A DNA stretch of 64,000 nt from Veillonella nakazawae (GCF_013393365.1 NZ_AP022321.1:1936501-2000500), one strand, 5' to 3'. Positions 9,051 to 18,751 are shown, numbered from the stretch's first letter. Notes: generated from the letters alone by a model not told the origin. Translations and numbers: made by a program.

Positions 9051-9842
9051 TTAAACAAGTTGATTTACATCATATTTGAAAGCAGCCGTTCTTTCAGCCG
9101 CAGTTTTCTGCCATTCTGTAGGTGCTGTACCATCCTTTTCAAGGAAGAATCCAGAGTCAAGATAGCGAATGATGATATAGTTGGAATCTTTTTGATCAAA
9201 GCCATTACCACGACTGAAGTCAATGCCATGACCTGTATTGCGTGTTACAATGGCTTCCAATAATGGCAACGTAATAGCATTCAACGTGATTTTCATATCA
9301 GGAGAATCAAAGATTTTTTTAAGGAAAGAACTAGGCTTTTCTTCCTTGTACACTAAAAGCTTGCTAATCGTGCCATTAGATGCACATACTACGCGACGGA
9401 TTTCATTAATAGGAATATCTCCCTTACCATTAGAAATAACGCCGTTTTTAATGATAATTTCTCGTTTACCCATAAAGGAAGAGTCTAATGGCAATTGAAG
9501 AGTATCTAAGTTCGCAGGAAAATCTGCGGTCAATTTATTTCGAGCAAAGGCTGTAAGAATCGCTTTTGTTTCACGAATGTTATGACCAATGTTAGATCCT
9601 GTACGGTCCGTATCTAAATCTTGGCCTTCTATATTTTTCCAATTATGATCTCTAAACATAATCGTATAGTTACTATTTGAATTTAGATATCTTGTAAGAT
9701 ATAGCTCATTTACATCTTCAAAATCAATGTCAGTTACAACCTGTCTATTTGCATCTTTACAAAGCACTCCATTGTAACTAATAGTTAAAGTACGATCAGA
9801 ACCTTCAAAAACAACAGGATTTGTGTCAAATACAGAAATCAT
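9051..9842 (-). CDS. Hypothetical protein
   Basis: 263-aa soluble protein without signal peptide or membrane segment. It seems to contain beta-rich segments (DRTLTISYNGVLC; KREIIIKNGVIS) reminiscent of pleckstrin-like or short-C-terminal stress domains, but I recognise no family. It stands alone behind its own GAGAGGGCT ribosome site and before a terminator. Function unknown. Confidence 0.6.
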   Translation of the reverse strand: MISVFDTNPVVFEGSDRTLTISYNGVLCKDANRQVVTDIDFEDVNELYLTRYLNSNSNYTIMFRDHNWKNIEGQDLDTDRTGSNIGHNIRETKAILTAFARNKLTADFPANLDTLQLPLDSSFMGKREIIIKNGVISNGKGDIPINEIRRVVCASNGTISKLLVYKEEKPSSFLKKIFDSPDMKITLNAITLPLLEAIVTRNTGHGIDFSRGNGFDQKDSNYIIIRYLDSGFFLEKDGTAPTEWQKTAAERTAAFKYDVNQLV

Positions 9843-9981
9843 AGCCCTCTCCTTTTCACAACTTCAATCACAGTTCCCCAGCATATACTGGACATACCAC
9901 TGAAAAACATATATTGATTAAATATATTAATCAAATAATCTCAACTTAATCATACACCTTCTATATATATTTACACAAACA

Positions 9982-10012
9982 AAAAAGCTGATTCCGAAGA
10001 ATCAGCTTTTTC
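9982..10012 (-). terminator. Terminator downstream of pta
   Basis: Stem of 13 bp (AAAAAGCTGATTC/GAATCAGCTTTTT) with a CGAA loop and a T run on the minus strand, 40 bp after the pta stop. Confidence 0.88.
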
Positions 10013-10051
10013 TATTTCATTGAAAAGTTTCAAATGAAGTTTTAGTTGAAA

Positions 10052-11050
10052 TTAGATGCTTTCAACAGCAGCGATAGCAGCAACGTCTACAACGTCTTGA
10101 GCAGAGCAGCCACGGGAAAGGTCATGAACTGGTTTAGCCAAACCTTGAATCAATGGGCCAAGAGCATCAGCACCGGAGAAGCGTTGTACCAATTTGTAAC
10201 CAATGTTAGCAGCTTGAAGATCAGGGAAGATCAAGATGTTAGCTTTACCAGCTACGTTGGAGCCAGGAGCTTTCTTTTCTGCTACGGAAGGAACGATAGA
10301 AGCGTCCAATTGTAATTCGCCGTCGAATTTGAAGTCAACATTGCGTTCTTTCAAGATGTTAACAGCTTCTACTACTTTATCTACTTCTGGAGTGGAAGCG
10401 GAACCTTTAGTGGAGAAGGATAACATGGACACGCGAGGGTCAGCCATGCCAACAACTTTGCGAGCTTTTTCTACAGTGGATTCTGCGATATCAGCCAATT
10501 GTTCGCTAGTTGGGTTAGGCAATACGCCGCAGTCGGAGAATACGAGCATACCGTCGTCGCCATATTCTTTTTTGCTTGTGAACATGAACATGGAAGAAGA
10601 TACTGTTTTAAGGCCTGGTTTAGTACCTACAACTTGTAATGCAGCGCGCAATACGTTTGCAGTTGGGCAAGCAGAACCAGCAACCATGCCATCTACTGCG
10701 CCAAGACGAACAAGCATAGCGCCGAAGAATAAGCAGTCACCTTTCATAGTTGCGTCAGCTTTTTCAGGAGTCATACCTTTTTTAGCGCGCAATTCTACGA
10801 ATGTATCAACCATTTCTTGGTAACGATCGTAGTTAGCTGGATCGATGATTTCAGCACCTTCGATGGATACGCCAACAGCTTTAGCAGCTTCAGCGATTTC
10901 AGCAGGATTACCTACCAATACAGGTGTTACGAAACCTTCTTTCAAAATGATTTCAGTTGCTTTCAATACACGTTCATCTTTGTATTCTGGCAACACGATT
11001 TTTTTACCTAATGGTTTTACTTGGTCTTTTAATTTTTGAATTAAATCCAC
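10052..11050 (-). CDS. pta: Phosphate acetyltransferase
   Basis: 332-aa enzyme converting acetyl-CoA and phosphate to acetyl phosphate, the first step of acetate formation with ATP gain. It has the short catalytic PTA/PTB domain only: KIVLPEYKDERVLKA at the N-terminus, VDGMVAGSACPTANVLRAALQVVGTKPG, and the C-terminal ANILIFPDLQAANIGYKLVQR. The start is GTG at 11050, because AAGGAGG stands seven bases before it; an earlier in-frame start would leave an unrelated N-terminal tail. No acetate kinase gene is adjacent. Confidence 0.95.
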   Translation of the reverse strand: MDLIQKLKDQVKPLGKKIVLPEYKDERVLKATEIILKEGFVTPVLVGNPAEIAEAAKAVGVSIEGAEIIDPANYDRYQEMVDTFVELRAKKGMTPEKADATMKGDCLFFGAMLVRLGAVDGMVAGSACPTANVLRAALQVVGTKPGLKTVSSSMFMFTSKKEYGDDGMLVFSDCGVLPNPTSEQLADIAESTVEKARKVVGMADPRVSMLSFSTKGSASTPEVDKVVEAVNILKERNVDFKFDGELQLDASIVPSVAEKKAPGSNVAGKANILIFPDLQAANIGYKLVQRFSGADALGPLIQGLAKPVHDLSRGCSAQDVVDVAAIAAVESI

Positions 11051-11107
11051 GATTTTTGCCTCCTTAACATTGGCTTTATGCCATATCAATACTATTATTA
11101 TAGCAAG

Positions 11108-12388
11108 TTAACAGCTCTCTAACAACCATTCTAAAACATTTCGTTGTTTAATTCCGTCATAATTTGCATTTTTATTGAGTTCATCTAAGGTAAGCAAAAA
11201 CTTAGGATATTGATCATTGATAGCCTCTAGAGGCGCCAGTTCACGATTTAACGTATTTGGATCGAGCACAGTTTCACTAACCTGATAATATTCAGTAATG
11301 CCAGCTTTTTCTGCGACAAAATCAATTTCACCCTTAGCCAGTTGACCTACATATACAGTATATCCACGACGTATGAGTTCTAGAAAAACAATATTTTCTA
11401 ATATATGACCTGTATCGCGGCTTGTATTGCCAACAATCAAATTTCTCAAGGTTACATCAACACTATAATATTTCGCATTAATGCGTAGTAATTCTTTGCC
11501 TCGTACATCATAGCGATTCACCTTGTATAGTAATAAACTATCTTGTAACCCTTGTAAATATCGTTCTACCGTTTTATTATCAATCTTTCGGCCAGCACTA
11601 ACAAGAGATTTAGCTATTTTATTTGGTGAAAGCAAGCTTCCCACATTCGCCATAATATATCGCACAATATCTTGTAAAATCGTAACATCATTAATTTTTA
11701 ATCGAGCTACTACATCATTCAATAACAAGGTATTAAAAAGCCCCCGAAGATATTCTTGAATATCAAAATCTTCGCCACCCAATTGTTGTGTATAAGGGAA
11801 CGAGCTTTCACGAAGATACGCCTCATAGGCAGGAATCAAAGAGTACTGCTGTTCTTCATATTTGCTATAGTAAAATTCAGCAAAGGACAGTGGTAACATC
11901 TGAATTTCTACATATCGACCAGTCAATAGTGTAGCAATATCAGAAGACATAAAATATGCATTTGAACCTGTAATATAAATATCCGTGTTCTCTTTTACAA
12001 ATAGGCTATCTACAACACGATGAAATTGATCGACATGTTGAATCTCATCAAGAAAAATATAGTTCATTTGATTAGGCTGCATTTGATTTAATATATATTG
12101 ATACAGCGCATGATACTCTCGTAAAGGTTCGTATTCTAACTCCTCAAAATTTATAGATATAATCTGTTCCGGTTTTACTCCCTCTGCTAGTAGCTCATCC
12201 TTAAACAGACGAAACAATGTCGATTTACCGCAACGACGTATGCCAGAAACGACTTTAATAATAGATCGTTCACGATTCCGTCGTAAAAACTCTATATACC
12301 CATGGCGCTGAATCAACTTCATAAGGGCCTCCTCATCTATGTACTTGCTCATAGATGGAACCCAATTACTGTTATTGTCAGTCATCAT
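11108..12388 (-). CDS. AAA-type ATPase with DUF4143 domain
   Basis: About 426 aa. The N-terminal AAA_14 ATPase has Walker A GIRRCGKST (about residue 50) and Walker B YIFLDEIQH; the C-terminal DUF4143 part contains GRYVEIQMLPLSFAEFYY and the nuclease-like GEIDFVAEK segment. These orphan ATPases are common, horizontally mobile and of unknown function. An ATG at 12388 with AGGTG upstream is preferred to GTG 12397. Three 16-bp palindromic sites at 40-bp spacing lie immediately upstream. Confidence 0.85.
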   Translation of the reverse strand: MMTDNNSNWVPSMSKYIDEEALMKLIQRHGYIEFLRRNRERSIIKVVSGIRRCGKSTLFRLFKDELLAEGVKPEQIISINFEELEYEPLREYHALYQYILNQMQPNQMNYIFLDEIQHVDQFHRVVDSLFVKENTDIYITGSNAYFMSSDIATLLTGRYVEIQMLPLSFAEFYYSKYEEQQYSLIPAYEAYLRESSFPYTQQLGGEDFDIQEYLRGLFNTLLLNDVVARLKINDVTILQDIVRYIMANVGSLLSPNKIAKSLVSAGRKIDNKTVERYLQGLQDSLLLYKVNRYDVRGKELLRINAKYYSVDVTLRNLIVGNTSRDTGHILENIVFLELIRRGYTVYVGQLAKGEIDFVAEKAGITEYYQVSETVLDPNTLNRELAPLEAINDQYPKFLLTLDELNKNANYDGIKQRNVLEWLLESC

Positions 12389-12406
12389 ATCGATCACCTA
12401 CAAAAC

Positions 12407-12502
12407 TTGGATTCCATTCCAACTTTATACTAATATTACCACAAAGTTGGATTTCATTCCAAAATTTTATTGTATAGATACATAATTTGGATTTTATTCC
12501 TA
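12407..12502. repeat. Three 16-bp dyad sites at exact 40-bp spacing
   Basis: TTGGATTCCATTCCAA (12407-12422), TTGGATTTCATTCCAA (12447-12462) and a decayed TTGGATTTTATTCCTA (12487-12502). Each is an imperfect palindrome of TTGGA and TCCAA half-sites, and the starts are exactly 40 bp apart, just upstream of the ATPase start. Likely an array of operator sites or diverged tandem repeats of 40 bp. Confidence 0.7.
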
Positions 12503-12669
12503 TAATTAATCTAATAAATTGTAATACCTCACCTCTATTTGTTCTTATACCAAGGAAGATATATAGCTTTCATTGAACGCTAAGCCTATAAAACGATACA
12601 ATAGTAAATAGCAAACACTACTAATCGAAACATTAGCTTCTAATCACAAACACCCATTCAGGAGGACTC

Positions 12670-13347
12670 ATGGCGAATACAGAAACTACAATCAACGCAG
12701 TTATACATCCACAGCCTAACGAAACGCCCATAAATATTGAAAAGACAATCAAAGCCTTAGAGAGAAATAAATTCGTAGTTCATTATTTTGAAACGGGCGC
12801 CGAAGCCGTTGCGTATCTAAAAAATCGCATTCAAAACAAATGTGTAGCCATTGGCGATTCTCGCACTTTATTAGAAATAGGTGTTCATGATGCTTTATCT
12901 GAGGTCAACGAGGACATAACAGACATTCAGCGTCCACTACCTGGTGAAAGCTTTCGCGATACGGCGTTACGCACAATGGGACGCGATGTATTTCTCACCT
13001 CGGTAAACGCCCTTTCACAAACAGGAGAAATGGTGAACATCGACGGCACAGGCAATCGTGTGGCGGCCTCTCTATTTGGTTCTCAAGAGGTATTCTTTGT
13101 ATTAGGAGTTAATAAAATAACGCCTGACTTAGCATCTGCCATTTATCGAGCACGAAATGTAGCAGCCCCACTTAACAGTAAGAAAAACAAAAAGAGCTCT
13201 CTCAATCCGTGTGCTACCTTGGACGAAAAATGCTATGACTGCGGCTCTCCAGATCGTATATGTAATGCCTTAACTATTTACTATAAAAAGATGCGTAACA
13301 TGCAAACCATGGAGATTATTATCATCAATGAATCCTTAGGCTTCTAA
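12670..13347 (+). CDS. LUD domain protein (LutC/DUF162-like)
   Basis: 225-aa protein of the LUD family, which includes LutB/LutC of lactate oxidation. It has AIGDSRTLLEIGVHDAL and the family signature VFLTSVNALSQTGEMVNIDGTGNRVAA, followed by VFFVLGVNKI. Three or four Cys in a C-terminal stretch (LNPCATLDEKCYDCGSPDRIC) suggest a metal site. AGGAGG is seven bases before the ATG. It is not in a lut operon here, so the lactate link is only by family. Its 3' end overlaps the convergent XRE gene by 23 bp. Confidence 0.88.
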   Translation: MANTETTINAVIHPQPNETPINIEKTIKALERNKFVVHYFETGAEAVAYLKNRIQNKCVAIGDSRTLLEIGVHDALSEVNEDITDIQRPLPGESFRDTALRTMGRDVFLTSVNALSQTGEMVNIDGTGNRVAASLFGSQEVFFVLGVNKITPDLASAIYRARNVAAPLNSKKNKKSSLNPCATLDEKCYDCGSPDRICNALTIYYKKMRNMQTMEIIIINESLGF

Positions 13348-13600
13348 TGGTTTGAGGACCATTTAGAAAATCTTGTACGCTCATTTGCCCTAATCCAGAT
13401 ACAACCCTATAAATTGTGGACCACCGCGGATCAATAGCACCACTTTCAAGATCACTTATATAAGATTGAGCTAGCCCTGATTTATCTGCTAATTGATACT
13501 GTGTCATGCCCAATTGTCTACGCCAAAGTAAAATTAATACTCCTAGCTTGTGAACTTCTTGTCGAACCTGTATATCACGACAACATAGGATAGGATTCAT
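13325..13600 (-). CDS. XRE-family helix-turn-helix regulator
   Basis: 91-aa protein that is nearly all HTH_3: LGVLILLWRRQLGMTQYQLADKSGLAQSYISDLESGAIDPRWSTIYRV. No effector domain. It is convergent with, and overlaps, the LUD gene, so transcription of one runs antisense to the other. Target unknown. Confidence 0.85.
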   Translation of the reverse strand: MNPILCCRDIQVRQEVHKLGVLILLWRRQLGMTQYQLADKSGLAQSYISDLESGAIDPRWSTIYRVVSGLGQMSVQDFLNGPQTIRSLRIH

Positions 13601-13698
13601 AGCAACCTCTATCTACTTTCACACTCAACACATGGTTATGCCTTTACTATACGTCTAGCCCAAGGCCGTGACTAGTAGCAGTTGAAATGCGACAACAG

Positions 13699-13751
13699 AA
13701 AAGCCTCCATAAAAACTAAGGTATAAATTAGTTCTATCGAGGCTTTTTTCT
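13699..13751 (+). terminator. Terminator
   Basis: AAAAGCCTC and GAGGCTTTT enclose a second short stem (AACTAA/TTAGTT); the T run is on the plus strand, so it probably ends transcription from the LUD gene after it has run antisense through the XRE gene. The remaining AT-rich DNA to 14040 shows nothing else I can support. Confidence 0.7.
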
Positions 13752-14044
13752 TTGCATATTAAGTTATGTCCGATTTCATCAATTCGTGGAATTTTAGTAT
13801 ATCTAGAGATAATTAAGACTAAAAATACAGATATTGTACTCGATAAGCTCAGGTTTTATAAGTATTTATCGTGATTTCTATACATTATCTATGCAGGAAA
13901 CACAAATTTGAATTCTAATATCATACTGGATTAACCTACATCATAATAAGTACATATATACATGACTCTCTACTTTGACCGTAAACTGAAAACAATAATA
14001 AAACACTATAATAATCAAATCCTTATAGTAAAAAGAGGGTAGTA

Positions 14045-14077
14045 AAAAGGGGGCTATAGTAAGTATAGTCCCCTTTG
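14045..14077 (-). terminator. Terminator of the gltA-like gene
   Basis: GGGGACTATA/TATAGCCCCC stem with T run on the minus strand, 16 bp after the stop codon of the oxidoreductase. Confidence 0.8.
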
Positions 14078-14092
14078 ATTATCTCTATAAGA

Positions 14093-15445
14093 TTATTGAT
14101 TAGCACTTTCTTGAGCTTTTTTGATTTCCATGTATTTAACCATGCCATCAACAGCTTTTTTAGCTTCGCGCATAGCGAGTACTACTGTAGCAGGTTTATG
14201 TACAACGTCACCGCCAGCAAAGACGCCATCGCGATTAGTCATACCATATGGATCTTCAGATGTAATGATATAGCCTTTTTCATCTACTTTCAAGTTATTA
14301 CCTTCGCCGATAAGACGTGCATTTGGTTTGTGACCAGCAGCGATAATGATTTTATCTACAGGCATAACTTGGAAATTACCAGTACCGTGGATACCCGCAC
14401 CATCTTCATTAAGAGCCATCACTTCATATTTGAAGCCTTCTACCTTGTCTTTACCTTCTACACCCACTGGAGAAGCGAACCATTGGAATTGAACGCCTTC
14501 GGCACGTGCTTCTTCGTATTCAGATAACAATGCTGGCATTTGTTCTTGGCTGCGACGGTACGCTACCGTTACGGATTCACAGCCTAAACGTACGCATGTA
14601 CGTGCCGCATCCATCGCTACGTTACCACCGCCGATGATGATTACGCGATCGCCTTTTTTAACAGGAATTTGAGCTTTATCAAGCTCACCATTTTCTACGA
14701 GTTGTACGTTAGTCAACAAGTACATAGCTTGGAATACGCCATGAACTTCATCATTTTCCATGCGCACTTCTTGAGGAATATGGGTACCAGTACCGATAAA
14801 GATAGAGTCAAAACCTTCAGCGAAGAGTTCATCCAATGTTTTATCTTGACCGATAAATGTATTACATACGAATTTAACGCCTAAACCTTCAAGACGTGCG
14901 ATTTCACGACGTACAACGGATTTAGACAAACGGAATTCAGGAATACCGAATAAAAGTACACCACCTGGTTCAGATTGGCCTTCAAATACAGTTACATCAT
15001 AACCAAGTTTAGCGATATCGCCGGCTACGGACAAACCTGCAGGACCGGAACCTACAACGGCAACCTTACCAAGATCTTGTTTAATTTTCTTAGGTTTGCG
15101 AAGTTCATTGACGCTTTCAAAATCAGCAGCAAAACGTTCCAATTTACCGATATTGATAGGCGGTTTCTTCGCCTTATTCATGATACAGTTACCTTCGCAT
15201 TGGTTTTCGCGTGGACATACGCGGCCACAAATGGATGGCAAGTTTGTACGTTCTGCCAAGATATCGTTAGCTAAACCGAAGTTACCGTGTGCAATAGCTT
15301 GGATAAAACGAGGGATTTCGTTTTCAATAGGGCAACCCATACGGCACAATGGTTTTGGACAATTCAGACAACGTTTCGCCTCAGCGAGCGCTTCCTCCAT
15401 TGTATAATCCGCATCAAAATGTAGTGGTTTTAATTCGTTACTCAT
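14093..15445 (-). CDS. gltA: NADPH-dependent glutamate synthase small-subunit-like oxidoreductase
   Basis: 450-aa flavoprotein of the GltD/NfnB/PreT family. The N-terminal ferredoxin-like domain has Cys motifs CLNCPKPLCRMGCP and CGRVCPRENQCEGNC for two 4Fe-4S clusters, followed by an FAD site (VAVVGSGPAGLSVAGDIA) and an NADPH site (VIIIGGGNVAMDAARTCVRLG), ending in GVFAGGDVV. It shuttles electrons from NAD(P)H. No glutamate synthase large subunit or NfnA is adjacent, so whether it acts in glutamate synthesis, electron bifurcation or pyrimidine reduction is open. Start supported by AGGAGGCATGTGCC. Confidence 0.88.
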   Translation of the reverse strand: MSNELKPLHFDADYTMEEALAEAKRCLNCPKPLCRMGCPIENEIPRFIQAIAHGNFGLANDILAERTNLPSICGRVCPRENQCEGNCIMNKAKKPPINIGKLERFAADFESVNELRKPKKIKQDLGKVAVVGSGPAGLSVAGDIAKLGYDVTVFEGQSEPGGVLLFGIPEFRLSKSVVRREIARLEGLGVKFVCNTFIGQDKTLDELFAEGFDSIFIGTGTHIPQEVRMENDEVHGVFQAMYLLTNVQLVENGELDKAQIPVKKGDRVIIIGGGNVAMDAARTCVRLGCESVTVAYRRSQEQMPALLSEYEEARAEGVQFQWFASPVGVEGKDKVEGFKYEVMALNEDGAGIHGTGNFQVMPVDKIIIAAGHKPNARLIGEGNNLKVDEKGYIITSEDPYGMTNRDGVFAGGDVVHKPATVVLAMREAKKAVDGMVKYMEIKKAQESANQ

Positions 15446-15485
15446 GGCACATGCCTCCTAATAAGGATCCAGTACTATACTTATA

Positions 15486-15551
15486 CAGCGTTGCATGTAC
15501 CTGAGCAATCCGATGAGCCCTCTCACATAGGGATGCCGCCACATGCTGCTA
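15486..15551. other. GC-rich, potentially structured segment in the gltA/patB intergenic region
   Basis: A 66-bp island clearly richer in G+C than its surroundings. On the minus strand CAGCATGT (15541-15548) can pair with ACATGC and GCTG (15487-15498), enclosing a segment with CCCTATGTGAGAGGG. It lies 40 bp upstream of the gltA start and could be an RNA leader for it, or one for patB on the other strand. I tested it mentally against SAM, TPP, FMN, T-box, SRP and B12 consensus motifs and found no match. Confidence 0.3.
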
Positions 15552-15831
15552 AGATTTATCTTTTGTAACCATTCGATAGTCGTGTGGTCACTGGTCAGAC
15601 ACACACTATTCTATAGTATATTCTAAATTGTGAAAGTCCCAACAGTCAAGCAAATATAGCACCTTTTGTATACCAATATAGCCCCTATTCATGCAAGGAT
15701 TGCATAGAAAAAGAAGATACTGTAACAGCCATTCTTAAGGGTATATTTACATATATATCCATTCATGTATACTGATAATAGATAGAGTAATTAATTTCCA
15801 CCACATTAACATACACGTATAGAGGTTTACT

Positions 15832-17025
15832 ATGAGCACAATAGACTTTACTGAAACATACTATATCGATCGCCGTGGGTCGTACTCCCGTAAATGGGAC
15901 GGCGAGCACTTAAAATTTAGTCGCACCGATTTATTGCCCCTATGGGTGGCCGATATGGACTTTATGCCGCCTCAGTGCATACAAGAGGCTATTTGTACCT
16001 ATGTAAAAGCCCAACCTTTAGGCTATACCATGACAAATCCCAAGTATCTTGAAGCAGTCATAGATTGGTATAAGCGGCGCCACAACTGTATACTTTCTAA
16101 AGACTGGCTCACCAGTGCACCCAATGTCATTACAGGCCTCATGTGGTGTATCGGTGCTTTCACAAAAGCAAAGGATGCCATTGCAATCCTAACACCTGTA
16201 TATGGTGCATTCGACACAAGCGCTAGTGATGCACAGCGTCAAATCATCGCCGTTCCTATGAGTCGCGACGAAGATAATCGCTATTCCGTAGATTACGATG
16301 CCTTTGAAAAGGCCATCATCAAACACAATGTTACCTTGTTTATTCACTGCAATCCTCACAATCCTGTAGGGCATGTGTGGACAGAAGACGAGATGAATCA
16401 GCTATTTAGCATTTGTGAGCGTCACGGGGTGCTCATCATCAGCGACGAAATCCATCAAGACCTCATTACGGGACCGATAACCTTTATGCCAGCATTATCC
16501 GTATCTAACGACGCCTACGCAGATAACATACTCTCCATGTCATCTCTGTCAAAATCATTTAATATGGCTAGCTTGCACCACGCAGAAGTCATCATCCCTA
16601 ACGAGAAGCTACGAAGCCAATACAATGCCTTTAAAGGGCTTGTATACCATACTGATTCTGACGTTATTGCCGAAGCGGCCATCACCGTTGCCTACACCAA
16701 TCCAGAGGCGGAGGCATGGCTCACAGATGTACTAGCTGTTATACGTGAAAATTATGAATATCTGTGCCGAGAGCTTTGTACAGCATTACCACAAATCCGC
16801 ATCAGCCCTATGGACGGTACCTATTTAGCATGGATTGATTTTGGTGCCTATGTTAAGGCTGAAGATATGCACGACTTATTCGAAAATAAATGCCGCATTG
16901 CACCAAGCTTTGGCGAATGGTTTGGAGGCGAAAACTACGCCACCTTTGTACGCCTAAACTTGGCTACTAGCCTTGAAAATATTAAGACTGCTACCCATAA
17001 TATTATCAAGTACGTACTCCCTTAA
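15832..17025 (+). CDS. patB: PatB/MalY-family cystathionine beta-lyase
   Basis: 397-aa PLP enzyme of fold type I that typically cleaves cystathionine or cysteine to pyruvate, ammonia and a thiol. Visible: LPLWVADMDF near the N-terminus, the HCNPHNPVGHVW segment, PLP-phenol contact ISDEIHQDL, and the Schiff-base Lys in SSLSKSFNMASLHHA. The usual Gly after the lysine motif (FNxAG) is Ser here, a mild variation. Weak ribosome site AGAGG. Stands alone and ends before a strong terminator. Confidence 0.85.
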   Translation: MSTIDFTETYYIDRRGSYSRKWDGEHLKFSRTDLLPLWVADMDFMPPQCIQEAICTYVKAQPLGYTMTNPKYLEAVIDWYKRRHNCILSKDWLTSAPNVITGLMWCIGAFTKAKDAIAILTPVYGAFDTSASDAQRQIIAVPMSRDEDNRYSVDYDAFEKAIIKHNVTLFIHCNPHNPVGHVWTEDEMNQLFSICERHGVLIISDEIHQDLITGPITFMPALSVSNDAYADNILSMSSLSKSFNMASLHHAEVIIPNEKLRSQYNAFKGLVYHTDSDVIAEAAITVAYTNPEAEAWLTDVLAVIRENYEYLCRELCTALPQIRISPMDGTYLAWIDFGAYVKAEDMHDLFENKCRIAPSFGEWFGGENYATFVRLNLATSLENIKTATHNIIKYVLP

Positions 17026-17085
17026 TAGGAACCTCTCATCAGGAAATACATTAATCATATTAGAGAATTCATTTCGTACAAATAA

Positions 17086-17129
17086 AAGAGGCTGCTCTAG
17101 CATCATTCAATGTTAGAGCAGCCTTTTTG
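17086..17129. terminator. Bidirectional terminator
   Basis: AGGCTGCTCTA/TAGAGCAGCCT stem with T run, between the convergent patB and DUF438 genes. Confidence 0.88.
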
Positions 17130-17173
17130 TATCAAAGTTTCACTGTATCACATAACTAGTATTACACTAGTTT

Positions 17174-18751
17174 TTATTTAATTCTACCAAAATGTTCCTT
17201 TGCAAATTGCATATCTTGTACGAGTTCTAATGTACCAATATAGTTATTATTTTGATCGCGTACAGCCATGTAGTTTACATAGAATGGACGACCTTGTTTT
17301 TCAAGCCATACTGCCACATTATCGCGGTCACCTTTACGGAAGGAGTCGATAATACCGCGTACAATTGGTTCTACCTTTGGCGGATGACAGGAATACACGT
17401 CCCGGCCAATTGCTGTAGTAGGACGTTTGAACACCTTTTCACCATCGTTAAAGTAACGGTTAATATCTTCATGGTCAACGAAGGTTACTTCCATTGGCAT
17501 TGTATTGAGCATAGCATCTAGTTGGTCTACAGTTAAGGCACCACCAATTAAACCGATAGCATTATTATCACCACTTAGTTTTGTAGTTTGCGCAGCTAAT
17601 GCGGCATCAGCTTCTGGCCAAGCAATGCGTGTTACACCAAAGATGTCTTCATACTGCGCTGTATCTTTGTAAATTTGATACCAATCTTCTTTGCTAAAGT
17701 TTTCTGCACAGATTGGGAACAAGATATTTTGTTCTTTGTAGATCATTTCTTGAGCACGTGTAAGAAGTTCATCAAAACGTCTATACCAATCATCTACACT
17801 TTGGCTAGATTTTGCTAGATCACCTAATTGGTCGCGAATATCGCCATCAACAGTCCACATAACCATGGATGGACCACCGATTGCATAATCCACTTTCAAT
17901 TTTGGATATAATAAATCGCCTTTTTTAGCATAGTGAACAGATAGTTGACGCACTGTATTCACATCATCATAAGTGGCAGTTTTATCTGCTACTTTTGGAC
18001 GAATAGCCTCAATCAACTCGTCGAGCGCTTTATTTTCTTCGGTTAATCGGTTTAACGGATGACCTGCAGTCTCTACCAAAGCCACAACGCTCTTGCTCTT
18101 TTCTTGAGCCTCTAGAACAGCCTCTACTTTAGCATGTTCAGCATCCATTTGTTCATGAATGGTGGAACCATGGAACAATGCAGAGTGAAGGTCACATAAT
18201 TGTTGTACCTCTTCTAAAGGTGTACCTTCGCACATAAGACCTTGTTCGGCTTTCATGATTTCACTAGCCTCAACATGTTTGAATTGGCTCGCAAAATCTT
18301 CACGAACAGAACCAAGCTCTTCGCCTGTGCCCAAACGTTTCAAGAAGCCTTTCAATTGCTCTACACGTTCGCTATCTGTAACAGTATCCTCTACATTAGC
18401 TTCTACATTTTTAGTAGCATTAGCTTCTGCATTGTCATTAGCATTAGATGCCTCTGTGTGAGTAGCAGCTACCCCTGCAGGAGCACCCTTAGCAGATGCA
18501 TCATCACCATGTAGGTTTGGCATTTCACCTTCCAATGTAAAGCCAGCTTTCATAAATGCGCTCACGATATCCATCATGGATACGCCTTTCATTTTAGCCC
18601 CTTTAGGAATGGTCATGATTTTACCAACAGAGTTCAACATCACTTTATTAGTGATTTCGCTGAACCCTAATTCTTTCATAATATCTACTACTTCAGGATA
18701 TTCTGTTACCAAATCATATACGGATTTGGACAAATCTAATTTCTTTTCCAT
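17174..18751 (-). CDS. DUF1858/DUF438/hemerythrin/PAS sensor protein
   Basis: 525-aa cytosolic protein with four parts: DUF1858 at about 1-75 (VYDLVTEYPEVVDIMKELGF), a low-complexity Ala/Asn/Glu linker at about 80-125, DUF438 at about 125-200, a hemerythrin-like helical bundle with His/Glu ligand candidates (HPLNRLTEENKALDEL; LSVHYAKKGDLLYP; EQNILFP), and a C-terminal PAS domain (FVDHEDINRYFNDGEKVF; GRDVYSCHPPKV). Relatives are thought to sense O2 or NO in anaerobes. No output domain is fused, so it may act through protein contact. It sits beside sodA, in keeping with a role in oxygen response. Confidence 0.88.
   Translation of the reverse strand: MEKKLDLSKSVYDLVTEYPEVVDIMKELGFSEITNKVMLNSVGKIMTIPKGAKMKGVSMMDIVSAFMKAGFTLEGEMPNLHGDDASAKGAPAGVAATHTEASNANDNAEANATKNVEANVEDTVTDSERVEQLKGFLKRLGTGEELGSVREDFASQFKHVEASEIMKAEQGLMCEGTPLEEVQQLCDLHSALFHGSTIHEQMDAEHAKVEAVLEAQEKSKSVVALVETAGHPLNRLTEENKALDELIEAIRPKVADKTATYDDVNTVRQLSVHYAKKGDLLYPKLKVDYAIGGPSMVMWTVDGDIRDQLGDLAKSSQSVDDWYRRFDELLTRAQEMIYKEQNILFPICAENFSKEDWYQIYKDTAQYEDIFGVTRIAWPEADAALAAQTTKLSGDNNAIGLIGGALTVDQLDAMLNTMPMEVTFVDHEDINRYFNDGEKVFKRPTTAIGRDVYSCHPPKVEPIVRGIIDSFRKGDRDNVAVWLEKQGRPFYVNYMAVRDQNNNYIGTLELVQDMQFAKEHFGRIK

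Noticed and set aside
10817..11039. Two plus-strand frames inside pta
   Set aside because: Antisense shadows of a conserved enzyme with no start signals.
15486..15551. Known riboswitch, SRP RNA or T-box
   Set aside because: No consensus core of SAM, TPP, FMN, B12, glycine, T-box or the SRP GGAAG tetraloop region could be found.
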